Source of the DNA: Arabidopsis thaliana
Lineage: Eukaryota > Streptophyta > Magnoliopsida > Brassicales > Brassicaceae
Reading direction: 5' to 3'
Length of the DNA: 64,000 nucleotides
Assembly (NCBI RefSeq): GCF_000001735.4
Contig: NC_003071.7
Span: 18,947,443-19,011,442, forward strand
Shown here in pieces: positions 32,213 to 43,943 of this stretch. How positions within the stretch are numbered: position 1 is the first letter of the stretch; each line of letters starts with the position of its first letter. The translations under genes were made by a program, and so were the position numbers. A model generated the notes under the pieces. The model did not search any database, was not told the DNA's origin, and worked only from the letters and a program-made list of their open reading frames with translations.

Positions 32213-33115
32213 ATGGCATTCCTTGTTCGTTCGCCGGAGATACCCACCGTCTCGGCGAGAATCTTCTCCGATGCGAATTCGAGTGTTATTAGTCATGTGT
32301 TTATGAGGAGGAAGGCTACGGTTTCGGCGATTGACGCCAGAGATTTGCCTGGTGTTAAGAATCCGAAATCGAGATTGTACTGGCAATTCTCAGCTCCGGT
32401 GAAAGAAGACTACAAGATTAGCAGAGAGGAGGAAGAAGAAGAAGAAGAAGATAAGCAGAGTTACTACGTGAATATGGGTCACGCCGTTCGTAGTATCAGA
32501 GAAGAGTTTCCTTTGTTGTTCTACAAAGAGCTTAATTTTGACATTTACAGGTTTGATGAAGATTCTCGATTTAAATTGAACTGCTCTTTGATTAGCTTTC
32601 TCAAAGAATCTTTTTGCTTCAGAGTCATGCTTATATCCCAAATTTGATCTGTTCTTGGTTAGGTTTCTTAGAGAATGATCTGTTTTATCAGTTGGTGATT
32701 AGCTCTTTCTCTTGTCTAATTTCGCAGGGATGATATTGTTTTCAAAGACCCTATGAACACTTTCATGGGAATTGATAACTACAAATCCATATTTGGGGCC
32801 TTACGTTTCCATGGAAGGATCTTCTTCAGAGCACTATGTGTGGACATTGTTAGTGTTTGGCAACCCACAGAGAACACTCTGATGATACGATGGACTGTTC
32901 ATGGAATTCCTCGTGGTCCGTGGGAGACTCGTGGTCGATTCGATGGTACTTCTGAGTATAAATTCGATAAGAATGGCAAGATTTATGAGCATAAAGTCGA
33001 TAACATAGCCATTAATTCGCCTCCAAAGTTTCAAATGCTCACTGTTCAAGAGCTTGTTGAAGCCATTAGCTGCCCTTCGACTCCCAAGCCGACCTACTTT
33101 GAGTTCGGAGATTGA
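32213..33115 (+). CDS. DUF2358 (NTF2-like) protein, probably plastid
   Basis: Two exons (32213-32550 and 32728-33115) give 241 residues. The first in-frame ATG is at 32213; the frame is open upstream but without an ATG. The N-terminus is rich in Ser, Arg and Val and nearly free of acidic residues, consistent with a transit peptide. An acidic run of eight Glu residues precedes the conserved domain. That domain opens with the pattern FPLLFYKELNFDIYRDDIVFKDPMNTF and continues through WTVHGIPRGPWETRGRFDGTSEY. DUF2358 proteins are widespread in plants and cyanobacteria. No enzymatic residue is evident and the function is unknown. Confidence 0.88.
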
Positions 33116-34670
33116 TTCATCATCATCGTCTGAAACATCATGCTGGTGTTATGTATACTAGTAGTCTTTTGTGTGGTTATAAATAGAGTGGTACTGTAAT
33201 ATAGATGAAGAAGGAACGATTTAAAATAAACCCAATAGCATGAATACATTACACGCTTTTTTTGCGTATAATAATCAATAAAACGCCTATATGTACATAA
33301 ATTTGTAAAATAACAGTATAGCATCATGATACATAAATATGTTGACTTTGATTACTATTATATTTTGATTCAAAAATATTGACAAGTCACTGCAACTCCA
33401 TGAGGCACCGAAACTAGTAAGCCTGGTTGTGGAACTTGGTCCACGAAGTCGTGTTGACGGTAGATGTCAAAAAGAGTTGACAAGGCAGTTAAGCAAGGTG
33501 TGAAGAAGTTGAATTTCAAGACTAAATGTAAGTACAACCATAGCTACTTTGAACATTTCTTGCCTTTACCGCAATCTCCTCAAGCGACTGAGCTACAGGC
33601 TTGAAATTAAATTCGAGCAACTCGTACATTTGTGTATATCCATACTTTGACAAAAGCTTTTTATTTATAGAATATGATTTATACAGCCTACATTTGTGTA
33701 TATCCATAATTTAATCTTAAAAAAAACGCATATTTTTCTAAATAGAAATTCGAATTATATAACATGAAGACAACATTGGCACAAACCAAAGAAAAAAACT
33801 TGTTTGGTCATTTACGGCTGTCTTTTAATTCACCTGAACAGAATCATTGAAAGCAAATGGCAAAAATGATTTGTAAGACTAAAGTTGGGGCCAATGATTT
33901 TTGCCCAGTAAAACCATGATGGACCCATGGGCCTTTGCACGTGCAGGTCCGTTTTGACAGCTAGTCCACACGTGTGGATCTCATGTGAATGAAGCTGGCT
34001 TAATGCTGACGTGTCCGCCAGCGTTACTTTTTCATGCAACTTGCCGGAGTCAATTATAAAATCCAGTTGACCGGTCCTTTTGGCAAGGCTAGTTCCGTCA
34101 TTTCAAATCCTATAGATCCACCTCCGTTTACTTTAAATGCTTGCATAGAATCTAACCACAAACACATAAATAATTTAATGTGTTATCAACAACCGCAATT
34201 AAAGCAGCATATACAAAGACATGTGATTTTTTTTACGGGAGTATTTTTAATGTATACTCGACAAAAATATTAAGTTAATGTCCTTTCAAATTATGCTGTA
34301 TTAATTTTGTAATTCAGAGGTATCTTATAGTATGATCAAATTATTAATTAATCTTGTTTTTTTATGTGTTCATAATAACTTATTTAAGAGAATTATATTC
34401 AAAAAAAAAAAAAACATAGTGCGTCTTTCCCAAAGTCGTTTTCTTCTATACACCTTTTTTAATAACTCTGGAAGCAAAAATGGCATAAGAGTCCTTTGGA
34501 TTTGGAATCGCTTCTACTTCACTCTCACCTTCCTCCTATTCTCTCTCTCTTTCTATGTCAAGTTAGCTTAGCCGTCTCACCAGAAAGCTAACCTTACCTC
34601 ACAAACATTGATTGTGTTACACTAATCTCTTAAATAGAGAGCCGTAATTTCTACACACTCTGATCGCTAG
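33116..34670. other. Intergenic region upstream of ABIL1
   Basis: These 1.55 kb contain no recognisable gene. A direct repeat (CATTTGTGTATATCCATA near 33628 and 33691) flanks a short AT-rich segment. G-box-like GCACGTGC and CACACGTGTGG occur near 33937 and 33967. The final part (34480-34670) is the CT-rich leader of ABIL1. Confidence 0.4.
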
Positions 34671-36632
34671 ATGGAAACGGAGATATCAGGAATGGATAAT
34701 CCAGCTATGACCTTGGACGAGGTTTCCATGGAACGCAACAAGAGCTTCGTTAAGGCATTGCAGGTTCCTTATTATCTATCTCTCTGTTACTAGTTCTTCC
34801 TTGTCCACATTTTTTTGTTGGTTCTGATCAGTTAGATTCTGTAGAAATTAAGAGCTATGATCACAATAAACTTGGTTTAGTTGAGGCAGATCCATGATCT
34901 CGTTGTAGGCTAGGCTAATATACATGTTGGTAAAAACTTTAAAAGTCTTGTTGGCTGTAAATTTTGTGGATTAAGTTTATTGATGGGACCAAGATGATGA
35001 TTGTCGGTTAGTGTGTTACTACTGTCTTCAAGATTTGAATCTGGTTCTCTTGGAATTATCAAGACAGACTATGGCATGACTTAGCTACCTAGAGACGACG
35101 ACTCAAGAATCTTCTGATTTGTTTGTTGGTTTTGTTTGGCTTATTACAAATGTTATTTTTACTTTGGCCTTTATTGTATGTAACAGGAGCTCAAGAACTT
35201 GAGGCCTCAACTTTATTCAGCTGCTGATTACTGTGAAAAGTCTTATCTTCATAGCGAGCAAAAGCAAATGTAAGTAACCTCCTTAATTTTACTCTACTAG
35301 TAGCTTTGAATGACATTTCTTCTCTTTACATTATTACCTTTCTGTTTAGGGTATTGGACAATTTGAAAGACTACACTGTGAAGGCTCTAGTTAATGCTGT
35401 TGATCACCTTGGAACTGTAGCTTCCAAGCTTACTGATCTTTTTGATCACCAAAATTCAGACATATCAACTATGGAAATGAGAGCTTCTTGTGTTAGCCAG
35501 GTAACTAAACTCTCTCACACACTTCTCTATTTATTTATCTTACCTTTTCTAGGCAATCTCCCTTAAGGTTTGTGTATGTTCTTTTCATCAGCAACTGCTT
35601 ACATGCCGGACATATATCGACAAAGAAGGTCTTAGACAGCAACAGCTATTAGCAGTTATCCCATTGCATCACAAGCATTACATTCTTCCCAGTAAGAGTT
35701 TTTCTTGTCCCTTGTTAAGATTCTGTTAGTTTACTAGTGAAATCTGATTTCTTTTTTCTCTCGACTGTTGTTAGATTCTGTTAACAAGCGGGTACACTTT
35801 AGTCCTCTCAGACGAACTGACACAAGACAGAATCATTACCAAGCTATATCCCGTCTTCAACCTTCAGGTGCAATGTCCTCATCTTTGAGCTTATTAGTTA
35901 ATAATACAAGCAGTCAAATATCAAACAGTTTAAGTAATATGCTTGGTTTGACTCACTTAGATGCCCCTGCATCGAAATCACTCTCCTGGCATTTAGGCTC
36001 AGAGACCAAGTCTACCCTCAAAGGAACATCCACAGTTGCACCAAGGTGAGTTCACAAAAAGCTTTAGTACTGCTTCTCACGTTCTTGATAACTAATACAT
36101 ATTTACTGTGCAGCTCCAAAGATTCAAAAGCTTTCTCAAAGACATCTGGAGTGTTCCATCTCTTAGGTACGAGAAACAGGGAGTCGGGGAAGTATCAAAC
36201 ATAGCATTTCTTCTTAGACAACTCTTGCCAAGAGATTGATGATATACATTGAAACTCATGCAGGTGATGATGAAAACATAGCAAACAAGAAGCCTTTGGC
36301 TGGTTCTCAGGTCTCAGGTGTTCCTGCTGCATCCACTGCCCATAAGGTAAAAAAATTTAGAACACATGAAACTAATCTTTCATGAATCGGGCAGTTCATG
36401 TAGAAAAATGCAACTGGATTAGTAAGCTGTGTATTTGTAATCATGGTTTTGATGAGACAAGTTTGTGATTCAACAGGATTTGGAGGTTCCGAAACTTCTA
36501 ACTGCACACAGGTCACTTGATAACAACCCGCGACGAGAGATCATTCAAGCTCCTGTCCGGACAAAGAGTGTTCTTTCTGCGTTCTTTGTTAAACAGAAAA
36601 CTCCAAAGCTCAAAGCTGGCTATGTCTCGTGA
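34671..36632 (+). CDS. ABIL1: ABI-1-like protein 1, SCAR/WAVE complex subunit
   Basis: Eight exons (34671-34763, 35187-35269, 35350-35500, 35592-35691, 35775-36045, 36114-36166, 36264-36346, 36477-36632) join to 329 codons. The first 150 residues form the conserved helical Abi region (LDEVSMERNKSFVKALQELKNLRPQLYSAADYCEKSY), which docks onto SCAR and NAP1. Unlike animal Abi there is no SH3 domain or long proline-rich tail; the C-terminal half is Ser-rich and low complexity. The complex activates ARP2/3 actin nucleation in trichomes and pavement cells. Exons 5-7 encode poorly conserved sequence, so shorter splice forms are plausible. Confidence 0.9.
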
Positions 36633-37016
36633 AAACACCAACTCTTTGTACTGAGAAGGAAATTTCAATCTCATACCACGTTTCTTTTACCTTATATAAT
36701 AACATGTTGATTTTCATGTAATTATCTTAATCACCACATCAACGTACGAAGTCCAGTAAGACATGATTTTGGTCTATCATTAACAAAACTGTGTAATAGA
36801 TTAAGAATGTGTTTTTAGAATGTAAAAGCTTAATAAAGATTTCTGTTGAGTTATTAATTAACATTGTATCAAATTAACAACAGAGAAACCAACATAGAGA
36901 ACAAAATGGCTCACAACATAGCCATTCCAACTCAGTTGATTCAGCGCGTAAACCGATACCAACTCAGGCTTGAGGCTTCAGGGCTTCATGGAATTCATAA
37001 GGTCTCTAATAAATTA
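36633..37016. other. Convergent 3' flanks of ABIL1 and FCF1
   Basis: These 384 AT-rich bases lie between converging genes. No additional feature is supported. Confidence 0.45.
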
Positions 37017-38408
37017 TCAGTACCTTGGAGCTGCACCAAAAAAAAACAGCCAAAGGTTACAAAAGCGAATTCACATAGTCTAATACCATAGTAGCAGTAG
37101 ATTCAGATGTCTCAGCCGGAAGATACATACCTCCACCAAGTGTAGCTTCAGGCAACTTCTCTATTGAGTACTTGCGATTAGTCACATACATGATGGGCAC
37201 ACCAGGAATCTGCAAACAAACATAGAAAAAAGTTGATAATATCCAAAGACTTCAGCCATGGATATAAACAAGAGCACTGATACAACAAACTATCTTTACC
37301 TTTCGAATCCTTCGCTTTAAGTCTCTATCACATGTAGCCACTATGAAGCATTTATGCTGTATATTATGAGAAATGAATATTACAGAAACATACAAAAGAT
37401 AAAATGTATACACCAAGAACCATGGGACCAGAGCATCGGTATATCATTTCAGAGTCTTGAATACAAAGTTCAACAAGCCGGGAACGATGTATTACCTGAG
37501 TAACTCTGTCAACGAGACAGTCATCAGCATATGTCCCTTTGTGTATACAAGGTAGTCTTTCGAAGTGAGGATCTTTCGCAATCCTACCAAATATTATAGT
37601 AAACCAATTACGAATCCACGAAACAAAACCATAAACAGAAAAGCCTTGTTCAAAAAGTCTAAAAGATTTACCTTAGAGCTACACGATACTTCTGACCTAA
37701 CTTCTCTAACTCAGCCATGACACAATCCGTGATACAAGGAGTGCCTTCAAACCAGAAACAATTACAGGTGGTTAACAAGAGAGAGAACCTATATAGACCT
37801 ATCAAAATCTTTAAGTAACTCACAATTTGCGTACAGACAGTCTCTCATTCCCTTCTCAAGATCGATCTATTAGATACACCAGAGCAAAATAAGTCAAAAA
37901 GGATTTCAAACAATGAGAGATTCCAATCAGGTTCACCAAGACTATAAACTCTACAAAGATCGATACACATTCTGATTATAGCTCTGTGATAGAGAAATGC
38001 AATTGAAGATGAACCGACCTTATTCTGGATAGAGAAGTTGATGAAGTTAGTATCCACCAAAACACGGTAAGGAGGAACCAATGTAGAGTTGTAAGAAAAG
38101 AAAAGCCCTGCAGGAACACTCGGTCTGATCCAAAAACAAATCAAACGAAACCCAAATAATTACAACTTGGCAACGAAAGCTAACAGTGGTAGGAAGCTTA
38201 CACGTTTCTCGGAAGTTCCGTGAGGTCCTTCTTGTTTGGATTCAGAACCTCTTCCTTGTAACTATATAAATAAAAACAAAACTAAGAATCTCTTTAAAAA
38301 AGGATCAAATTTGAAGGAAGACGAATCGTTTACTCACTGCTTCAAAGCTTTGTGGCTAATCATCTTCTTCACGACAGCAAACTTTTGAGGTTTCTTTGCC
38401 TTTCCCAT
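37017..38408 (-). CDS. FCF1/UTP24-type PIN-domain rRNA-processing nuclease
   Basis: Nine minus-strand exons (38338-38408, 38202-38261, 38019-38124, 37824-37866, 37672-37744, 37496-37583, 37300-37356, 37131-37209, 37017-37030) join to 196 codons. The basic start [16 protein letters not shown], then [54 protein letters not shown] and [19 protein letters not shown] match FCF1 closely. Acidic PIN-domain residues (D in LVDTN, E in AELE, DD in YADD, D in CDRD) are present, consistent with an active endonuclease of the small-subunit processome cutting pre-18S rRNA. The last exon codes only the end of GAPRY, the usual family C-terminus, from a 14-nt exon. That supports this splice choice over read-through at 37131. 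Confidence 0.92.
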
Positions 38409-39143
38409 CTTCGAAGCAAAGAGTAACAAAAACCCTAGAACGACGCAGAGAGAAAGACTGGGAAGCTGAATATGCGAGGTCTGAATCGGCGGAGGCTGAG
38501 AAGTGGTTTTCGAATTGGGTATCAGAGACGGAGACTAACGCTCAATATACAGCCTAATTATAAGCCCAATAATAAAATAAATGGGCCTAATTTATATGGC
38601 CCATAAGCGAAGCGAGTTTCTTAAATCACGTGTTAGTAAAGGTTAAGAAACGAAGAGAAAATTCCAGATTTTTCAAAGTGATGCGAGAATGATCTGGAGA
38701 GCAGAAGAAATATCTTTTCCCTCTGAACGTTGTTGTTCGTCTTTCTATAAATCAAGAAATGTCTTTGGATTGTTCACTACCCATAGAAAAAGCTGCAATC
38801 ATCTGAATCAGAAAGTAATTCGAAGAAGAAATCTGCTTTTTTTAATTGGTGGAGAGAGTGAGAGAGCTTCGCAGGAACTGAGTCATCGGAATTTACGGAT
38901 CGTTTCTGTTTCGTGTAAGCTCCGTCATTTTCCCTTCTTAGTTTAATGAATAGCTTTGAGAATCTTGAGTTCATTGCTCTTAGTTTAATGAAGATGCGAT
39001 TGATTTAGTTTGGCAGATTTTGGTGATTGTGGTAACGAAATAATTCTGAATGAACCAAATTCACATTGTATTTTTCTAATGATATATGGATTTGGGTATT
39101 TGCTGCAGTTTTACTGGAATTGGTTAAGTGATCTTGATTAAAG
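38409..39143. promoter_or_regulatory. Divergent FCF1/BAG6 promoter and BAG6 leader
   Basis: The left side (38560-38610) has three site II-like elements (AAGCCCAAT, ATGGGCC, TGGCCCAT) suited to the leftward FCF1. The right side has a heat-shock element (listed separately) and a TATA-like CTATAAATC at 38745-38753 for BAG6. A leader intron for BAG6 is likely at 38915-39108 (TCGTGTAAGC donor, CTGCAG acceptor). Confidence 0.6.
38657..38674 (+). promoter_or_regulatory. Heat-shock element upstream of BAG6
   Basis: GAAaaTTCcaGATttTTC is four alternating heat-shock-factor pentamer units in perfect five-base phase, with one mismatch in the third unit. It lies about 70 bases upstream of the TATA-like element at 38745. 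BAG6 is known to be strongly heat-induced through HsfA-type factors, so this site is a good candidate for the responsible element. Confidence 0.7.
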
Positions 39144-42100
39144 ATGATGCCTGTGTACATGGATCCATCACAACCATGTCAAATGAGACCACAGGAATAC
39201 TATTATCAAGGATTTGGTAATAACTCTCAGCATATGGCAATGGATGCTCCACCACCGTGTCATGGAAGCTGCGTTCACGGCAACTTTCCTGCTTACTGGC
39301 CTCCTTGTTATCCCCCACAAGTACCGTACCATCAATGCTGCATGAATCGTTCCGCTTTCCATCCTCCTCACGCGTCTTACGCTCCGTCTTGTTACGTTCA
39401 TCCACCATTTCCAGTTGGTTATCAACCTTGGTTTGATGTTGAGAAGGATGTGCCTGGGAAGCATCACTGCGGGAAATGTTCTTCCCAGATGTGTGATTTG
39501 AAGAAAGACAGAGGCGTTGTGATTGAAGAGCATGAGCCTGAGATTGAGAAAGGAGAAGCTGTACTTCCAGTTCGTTCTACTAACTGCCCTTACCCAATTA
39601 TATGGATTCCTCATGAGAATGCTAGGAATCAGGAATATAGAAGCTCTCTTGGGTTAGGGAAGCATAACCAGCCTCCTGCTGAAGTTAGAGCTCCTGACAA
39701 TATGACGATTCAGAAAAGTTTTCCTGAATCTTGGCGTGGTTGTTTTCCATTTGATGAGAGCAGCATGAAGTCGTTGGTACAGAATCAAGACAGTAAAAAG
39801 GCGCAGAATGGGAAAACCGTGGAAGCCCCGTTTGATATCAGCAAATTCAAATCCTTATTGCAAGGTCAAGACATGAAGGAAGCGCAAATCCAGAAGAACA
39901 AGGAAGAGCTGGGACAGCTTACGTATCCTACTTCTTGGGTTCCATCTCGTCGGAAACGAGATGATGTTGAAGCTTCTGAGAGTAGTAATGAAGACAGGAA
40001 AAAGATGCAGAATGGGAAAACGGTGGAATACCCGTTTGATATCAGCATGATAAAATCCTTAATCCAGGGTCAAGATGTGAAGGAAGCGCAGAACCAGAAG
40101 AACAAGGAAGAGCCTGGACAGGTTCCGTATCCTATTTTTTGGATACCATCTTATGGGAAACGGAAAGATGTTGAAGCTTCTGAGAGTAAGGAGAGTAGTA
40201 ATGAAGGGCGTAACTTGGAGTCTTGCCCCTCTGATCTCCACAGAAATGAAGGGCAGATAACTCAAGCAAAAGGCAAAGAAGGGAATTTTGAGTGCAATGT
40301 ACTTTCAGATGCGGAGGAGAAGAGCTCTGTAATAAATATCCCAGTGGCGAACCATCTACAGGAACCAAGAAATATTCCAGTGAAACTATCAGAAAACCAT
40401 CTGCCTAAACCAACGGAGCCAACCAAAAGGATTGCAAAGAATGAGCCAGTTAAGAGCACAAAAAAAGAGCAGTCTTCGTCATCATCAGAAGCATCCAAGT
40501 TGCCTCCGGTTTGTCTGCGTGTTGACCCATTACCGAAAGAGAGAAATGGTGGTTCCAAATCAGTAAGTCATCCTAAACGGATGGAAAAATCTAAGGAGAC
40601 TAAGATCGCGGCTCCACTGTCCTCCAAGAAGGCTGAATCAAGGACTGTTCCTGAGGCTTGTAATGTAAAATGTGAAGACGCAAACGCAGAAATGAAGATG
40701 GCTGAGGGAAGCCTAAACGCATTAAGAACAGAAAAAGGATCAGTTGAGAGCAATTCTAATCTTCAAGAAGAATCAAACGGTGAGATTATTAAACCTTGTG
40801 AAGCTAAGGAGAATAGAGAACAGCCTGCAAAGAAGAGCTTTACAGAAGAGGAAGCTGCTAGAATTATCCAATCTATGTACCGTGGATATGACGTGAGAAG
40901 ATGGGAGCCAATTAAGAAATTGAAGGAGATAGCCACTGTCCGTGAGCAGATGGGAGATGTTAAAAAGCGTATTGAGGCGCTAGAAGCTTCTACTGATCAG
41001 CACATTGAAGAGAAGGAGATTGTTGTTAATGGAGAACTGGTGATGAACCTTCTTTTGAAATTGGATGCTGTCGAGGTAATGCATGAAAGACTAATTTCAT
41101 TGGTTGGCCGAGATAGTTTATCTCAGTATGTACTGCTGTGTAGGATTTTTGCTGACAGTTTCCTATACTGATGTTTATCTTCCAGGGATTGCATCCTAGT
41201 ATAAGAGAGTTCAGGAAAGCTTTGGCCACAGAGCTCTCAAGCATTCAAGACAAGCTTGACTCCTTGAAAAATAGTTGCGCCAGTGCAGAGAAAGAGGCTG
41301 TAAAGGAACAAGTGGAAATTAAATCTCAGCCTAGTGACTCTCCAGTGAACTTGGAGCACTCCCAGCTCACAGAAGAGAACAAAATGGTATCTGACACGAA
41401 TTTAGAGAAGGTACTTCGTCTGTCTCCCGAGGAACATCCTATGAGCGTCTTGAATAGAACAGATGAAAAACAGGCTGAATCGGCTGCTGAAACAGAAGAG
41501 GGATATGGATTGTTTGAAACCCTGGCAACGGATTCTAAGCAAGCTACTGAAAATGCAGCGGCTGCTTCCTCGACAACAATTCCAGAGAAAATTGGAGAGG
41601 TTGAGACTGTTGTTCCGGGTAATCCACCGTCAGCTGATGGAAACGGAATGACAGTGACCAACGTAGAGGAAAACAAAGCCATGGTGGTGGAAAGTTTGGA
41701 GGAGCCAATAAACGAATTGCCGCAAATGGTGGAAGAGACTGAAACAAACTCCATACGGGACCCGGAGAATGCTAGTGAAGTCTCTGAAGCCGAAACCAAC
41801 TCATCAGAAAATGAAAACCGAAAAGGAGAAGATGATATTGTATTGCATTCAGAAAAAAATGTCGAGCTCTCAGAGCTACCTGTTGGAGTGATTGACGAGG
41901 AAACACAGCCTCTTTCGCAAGATCCATCGTCATCATATACTCGTGAAGGGAATATGACTGCAATGGACCCTAAAACAGCGAGCCAGGAGGAAACAGAAGT
42001 TGATCACTCACCCAACAACTCCAAAGGCATTGGCCAACAGACTTCTGAGCCACAAGATGAAAAAGAACAGTCTCCAGAGACCGAAGTCATTGTGAAAGAA

Positions 42101-42385
42101 CAGCCTCTAGAGACAGAAGTTATTTTGAACGAACAGGCTCCGGAACCGGAAATCACTGAACCTGGGATATCAAAAGAAACCAAAAAGCTGATGGAGGAGA
42201 ACCAGCGATTCAAGGAAACGATGGAGACGTTGGTTAAGGCAGGCAGAGAACAACTAGAAGTCATATCGAAATTAACCAGTCGGGTCAAAAGCCTTGAGAA
42301 GAAACTGTCACATAAGAAAAAGACACAGATCAGACGTCGTGCAAGCAAACCAATGTCCGTAAGTCCAACCGATGCCGTATTATGA
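39144..42385 (+). CDS. BAG6: BAG6, calmodulin-binding BAG-domain co-chaperone
   Basis: Two exons (39144-41075 and 41186-42385) give 1043 residues, starting MMPVYMDPSQP. An N-terminal Cys/His/Pro/Tyr-rich region is followed by two tandem repeats (around 220-345). A single IQ motif (AARIIQSMYRGYDVRR, about 571-586) binds calmodulin. The BAG domain (about 610-680) is interrupted by the intron (LLLKLDAVE|GLHPSIREFRKALATEL) and docks Hsp70. The long acidic C-terminus includes LATD at about 757-760, the reported protease cleavage site, and ends in a basic coiled segment. BAG6 is heat- and pathogen-induced. Cleavage triggers autophagy-linked basal immunity. Confidence 0.95.
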
Positions 42386-43943
42386 CCCCCATAAACATTG
42401 ATATGTCTCAATTCCTCATATATTGTATCCATCTCCATCCTATTGAGTACAGAAAAGAGAACGAGAACTCAAAAATTGTCTTAACGAAAATCCAAATATT
42501 TGCCTCTCTGTTTTCTTCGACGTTCATGGATAACCTCCTTAAACGACCCATTCGCTCTGACAGATTCGACTAAATTTTGTGTCAAGGCCCAATATATAAC
42601 TATATAAGGCCCATACAATGATCAACCCATTAGTTATTTCAAATGTTTTTATTATTTATTTCAAATTTTTGCTATAGGTGTAAATTTCATGTATTATTAC
42701 TTTAATTACATTTAAAATTTGTATCTTTCAAATTTGTTATGGGAGAAAGAAAGAGAATGATTGTGTGGTTTGTGCGGACATAGTGATCCTTTTCATGCCA
42801 TAACTCACTCTTCGTTTTCTTCTTTCTCATCGTCACGTTAGGTTGTCTCTGAGCCGCCAAATATTCATCTCTTGTGGTCCCGTTCACGTCCCAACGCCAT
42901 TTACACTCATCTCCGTAACCTCTCTCTTATGTGCTTTCTCATTACAAACAACTAAAATTCTCAAAGATTAACATGTGCAAGAGAAATAACAAGTAATGAT
43001 ATGATCTCATTCTCACCTAATCTATGGTTGAAAAAAAGGAAATGGTGTCAGTATTAGTCATAATAAAGCCTTGGAGTTGTAGACTATAGCATGAAAGGAC
43101 CAGGAATCTTCAAGCATGGTTATTTTCTGATACGAATGATTTATATTTTAATCGTTTATTAACACCCATTTAACCTCATAATGACTCTATTAGCCTACTC
43201 TCAATCCCCAAATTTACTAGCATAATTAACTAATTCAAGGGATTATCTTCACCCACTTGTGTGCATCCATCAAAAGTTAATTTCTTATCTTAGAAATACA
43301 TTTCATCTAAACCAAACAAATGATATACACTCTCATTTCTATTCATTAGTGTCATTTCTACAATTGTAGCAGTATGTTAACTACTGTAACTATTGTGATC
43401 CAAATATACAGTAAAAGGTTGCACCTCTACTGTAACTATTTTAACAAGTTCGCAAAATGTACATAGGAGAAATAGGTTGATTTCCATGGAGAAAAGAAAA
43501 TAGTAAAAGGTGAAAAAGGTTCACTCACACGCATCCTCTGTCTCTGAGAGATATATTTCCCCTTGCAGTAAATAAAAATCTATGGCTTTGTTGGGAAGAA
43601 GAAAAAGTCAGAGTAAACTCGTAATCTTTGTCGGGAGAGAGTAACAGGCTTTTGATGTTGTAACATTATACTACTATTGTTTTAAAAAGCAAAGAATTGT
43701 AGTAGTAAGAATTACAATCATACTTAACAACAAATCACGTTTTTCGGGTTTTTGTATAAATAAATGATAAAGCAAGATGGACAAATTTTAAGGATAAGCC
43801 ATTAATAAGTGATCTGTGAATTTTTAAGGAAAAGACGAAAGAAACAGAGAGAGTCGAGACACAACTGTCTCCAAGAAGACAACCTTCCACAGCTTAAGGG
43901 AAACAGAGGTGGAAACAGAGGTGAAAACAGAGCGAGTAAAGAG
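42386..43943. other. Intergenic region between BAG6 and the coiled-coil gene
   Basis: These 1.56 kb are mostly AT-rich. A short direct repeat (CTACTGTAACTATT near 43381 and 43427) is present. The last 130 bases form a GA-rich leader (AAACAGAGGTGGAAACAGAGG has two nearly identical units at 43908-43930). No gene is recognised. Confidence 0.4.

Noticed and set aside
39168-40753. Several minus-strand frames opposite BAG6
   Set aside because: They are shadows of the biased BAG6 codon composition and share no features with known proteins.
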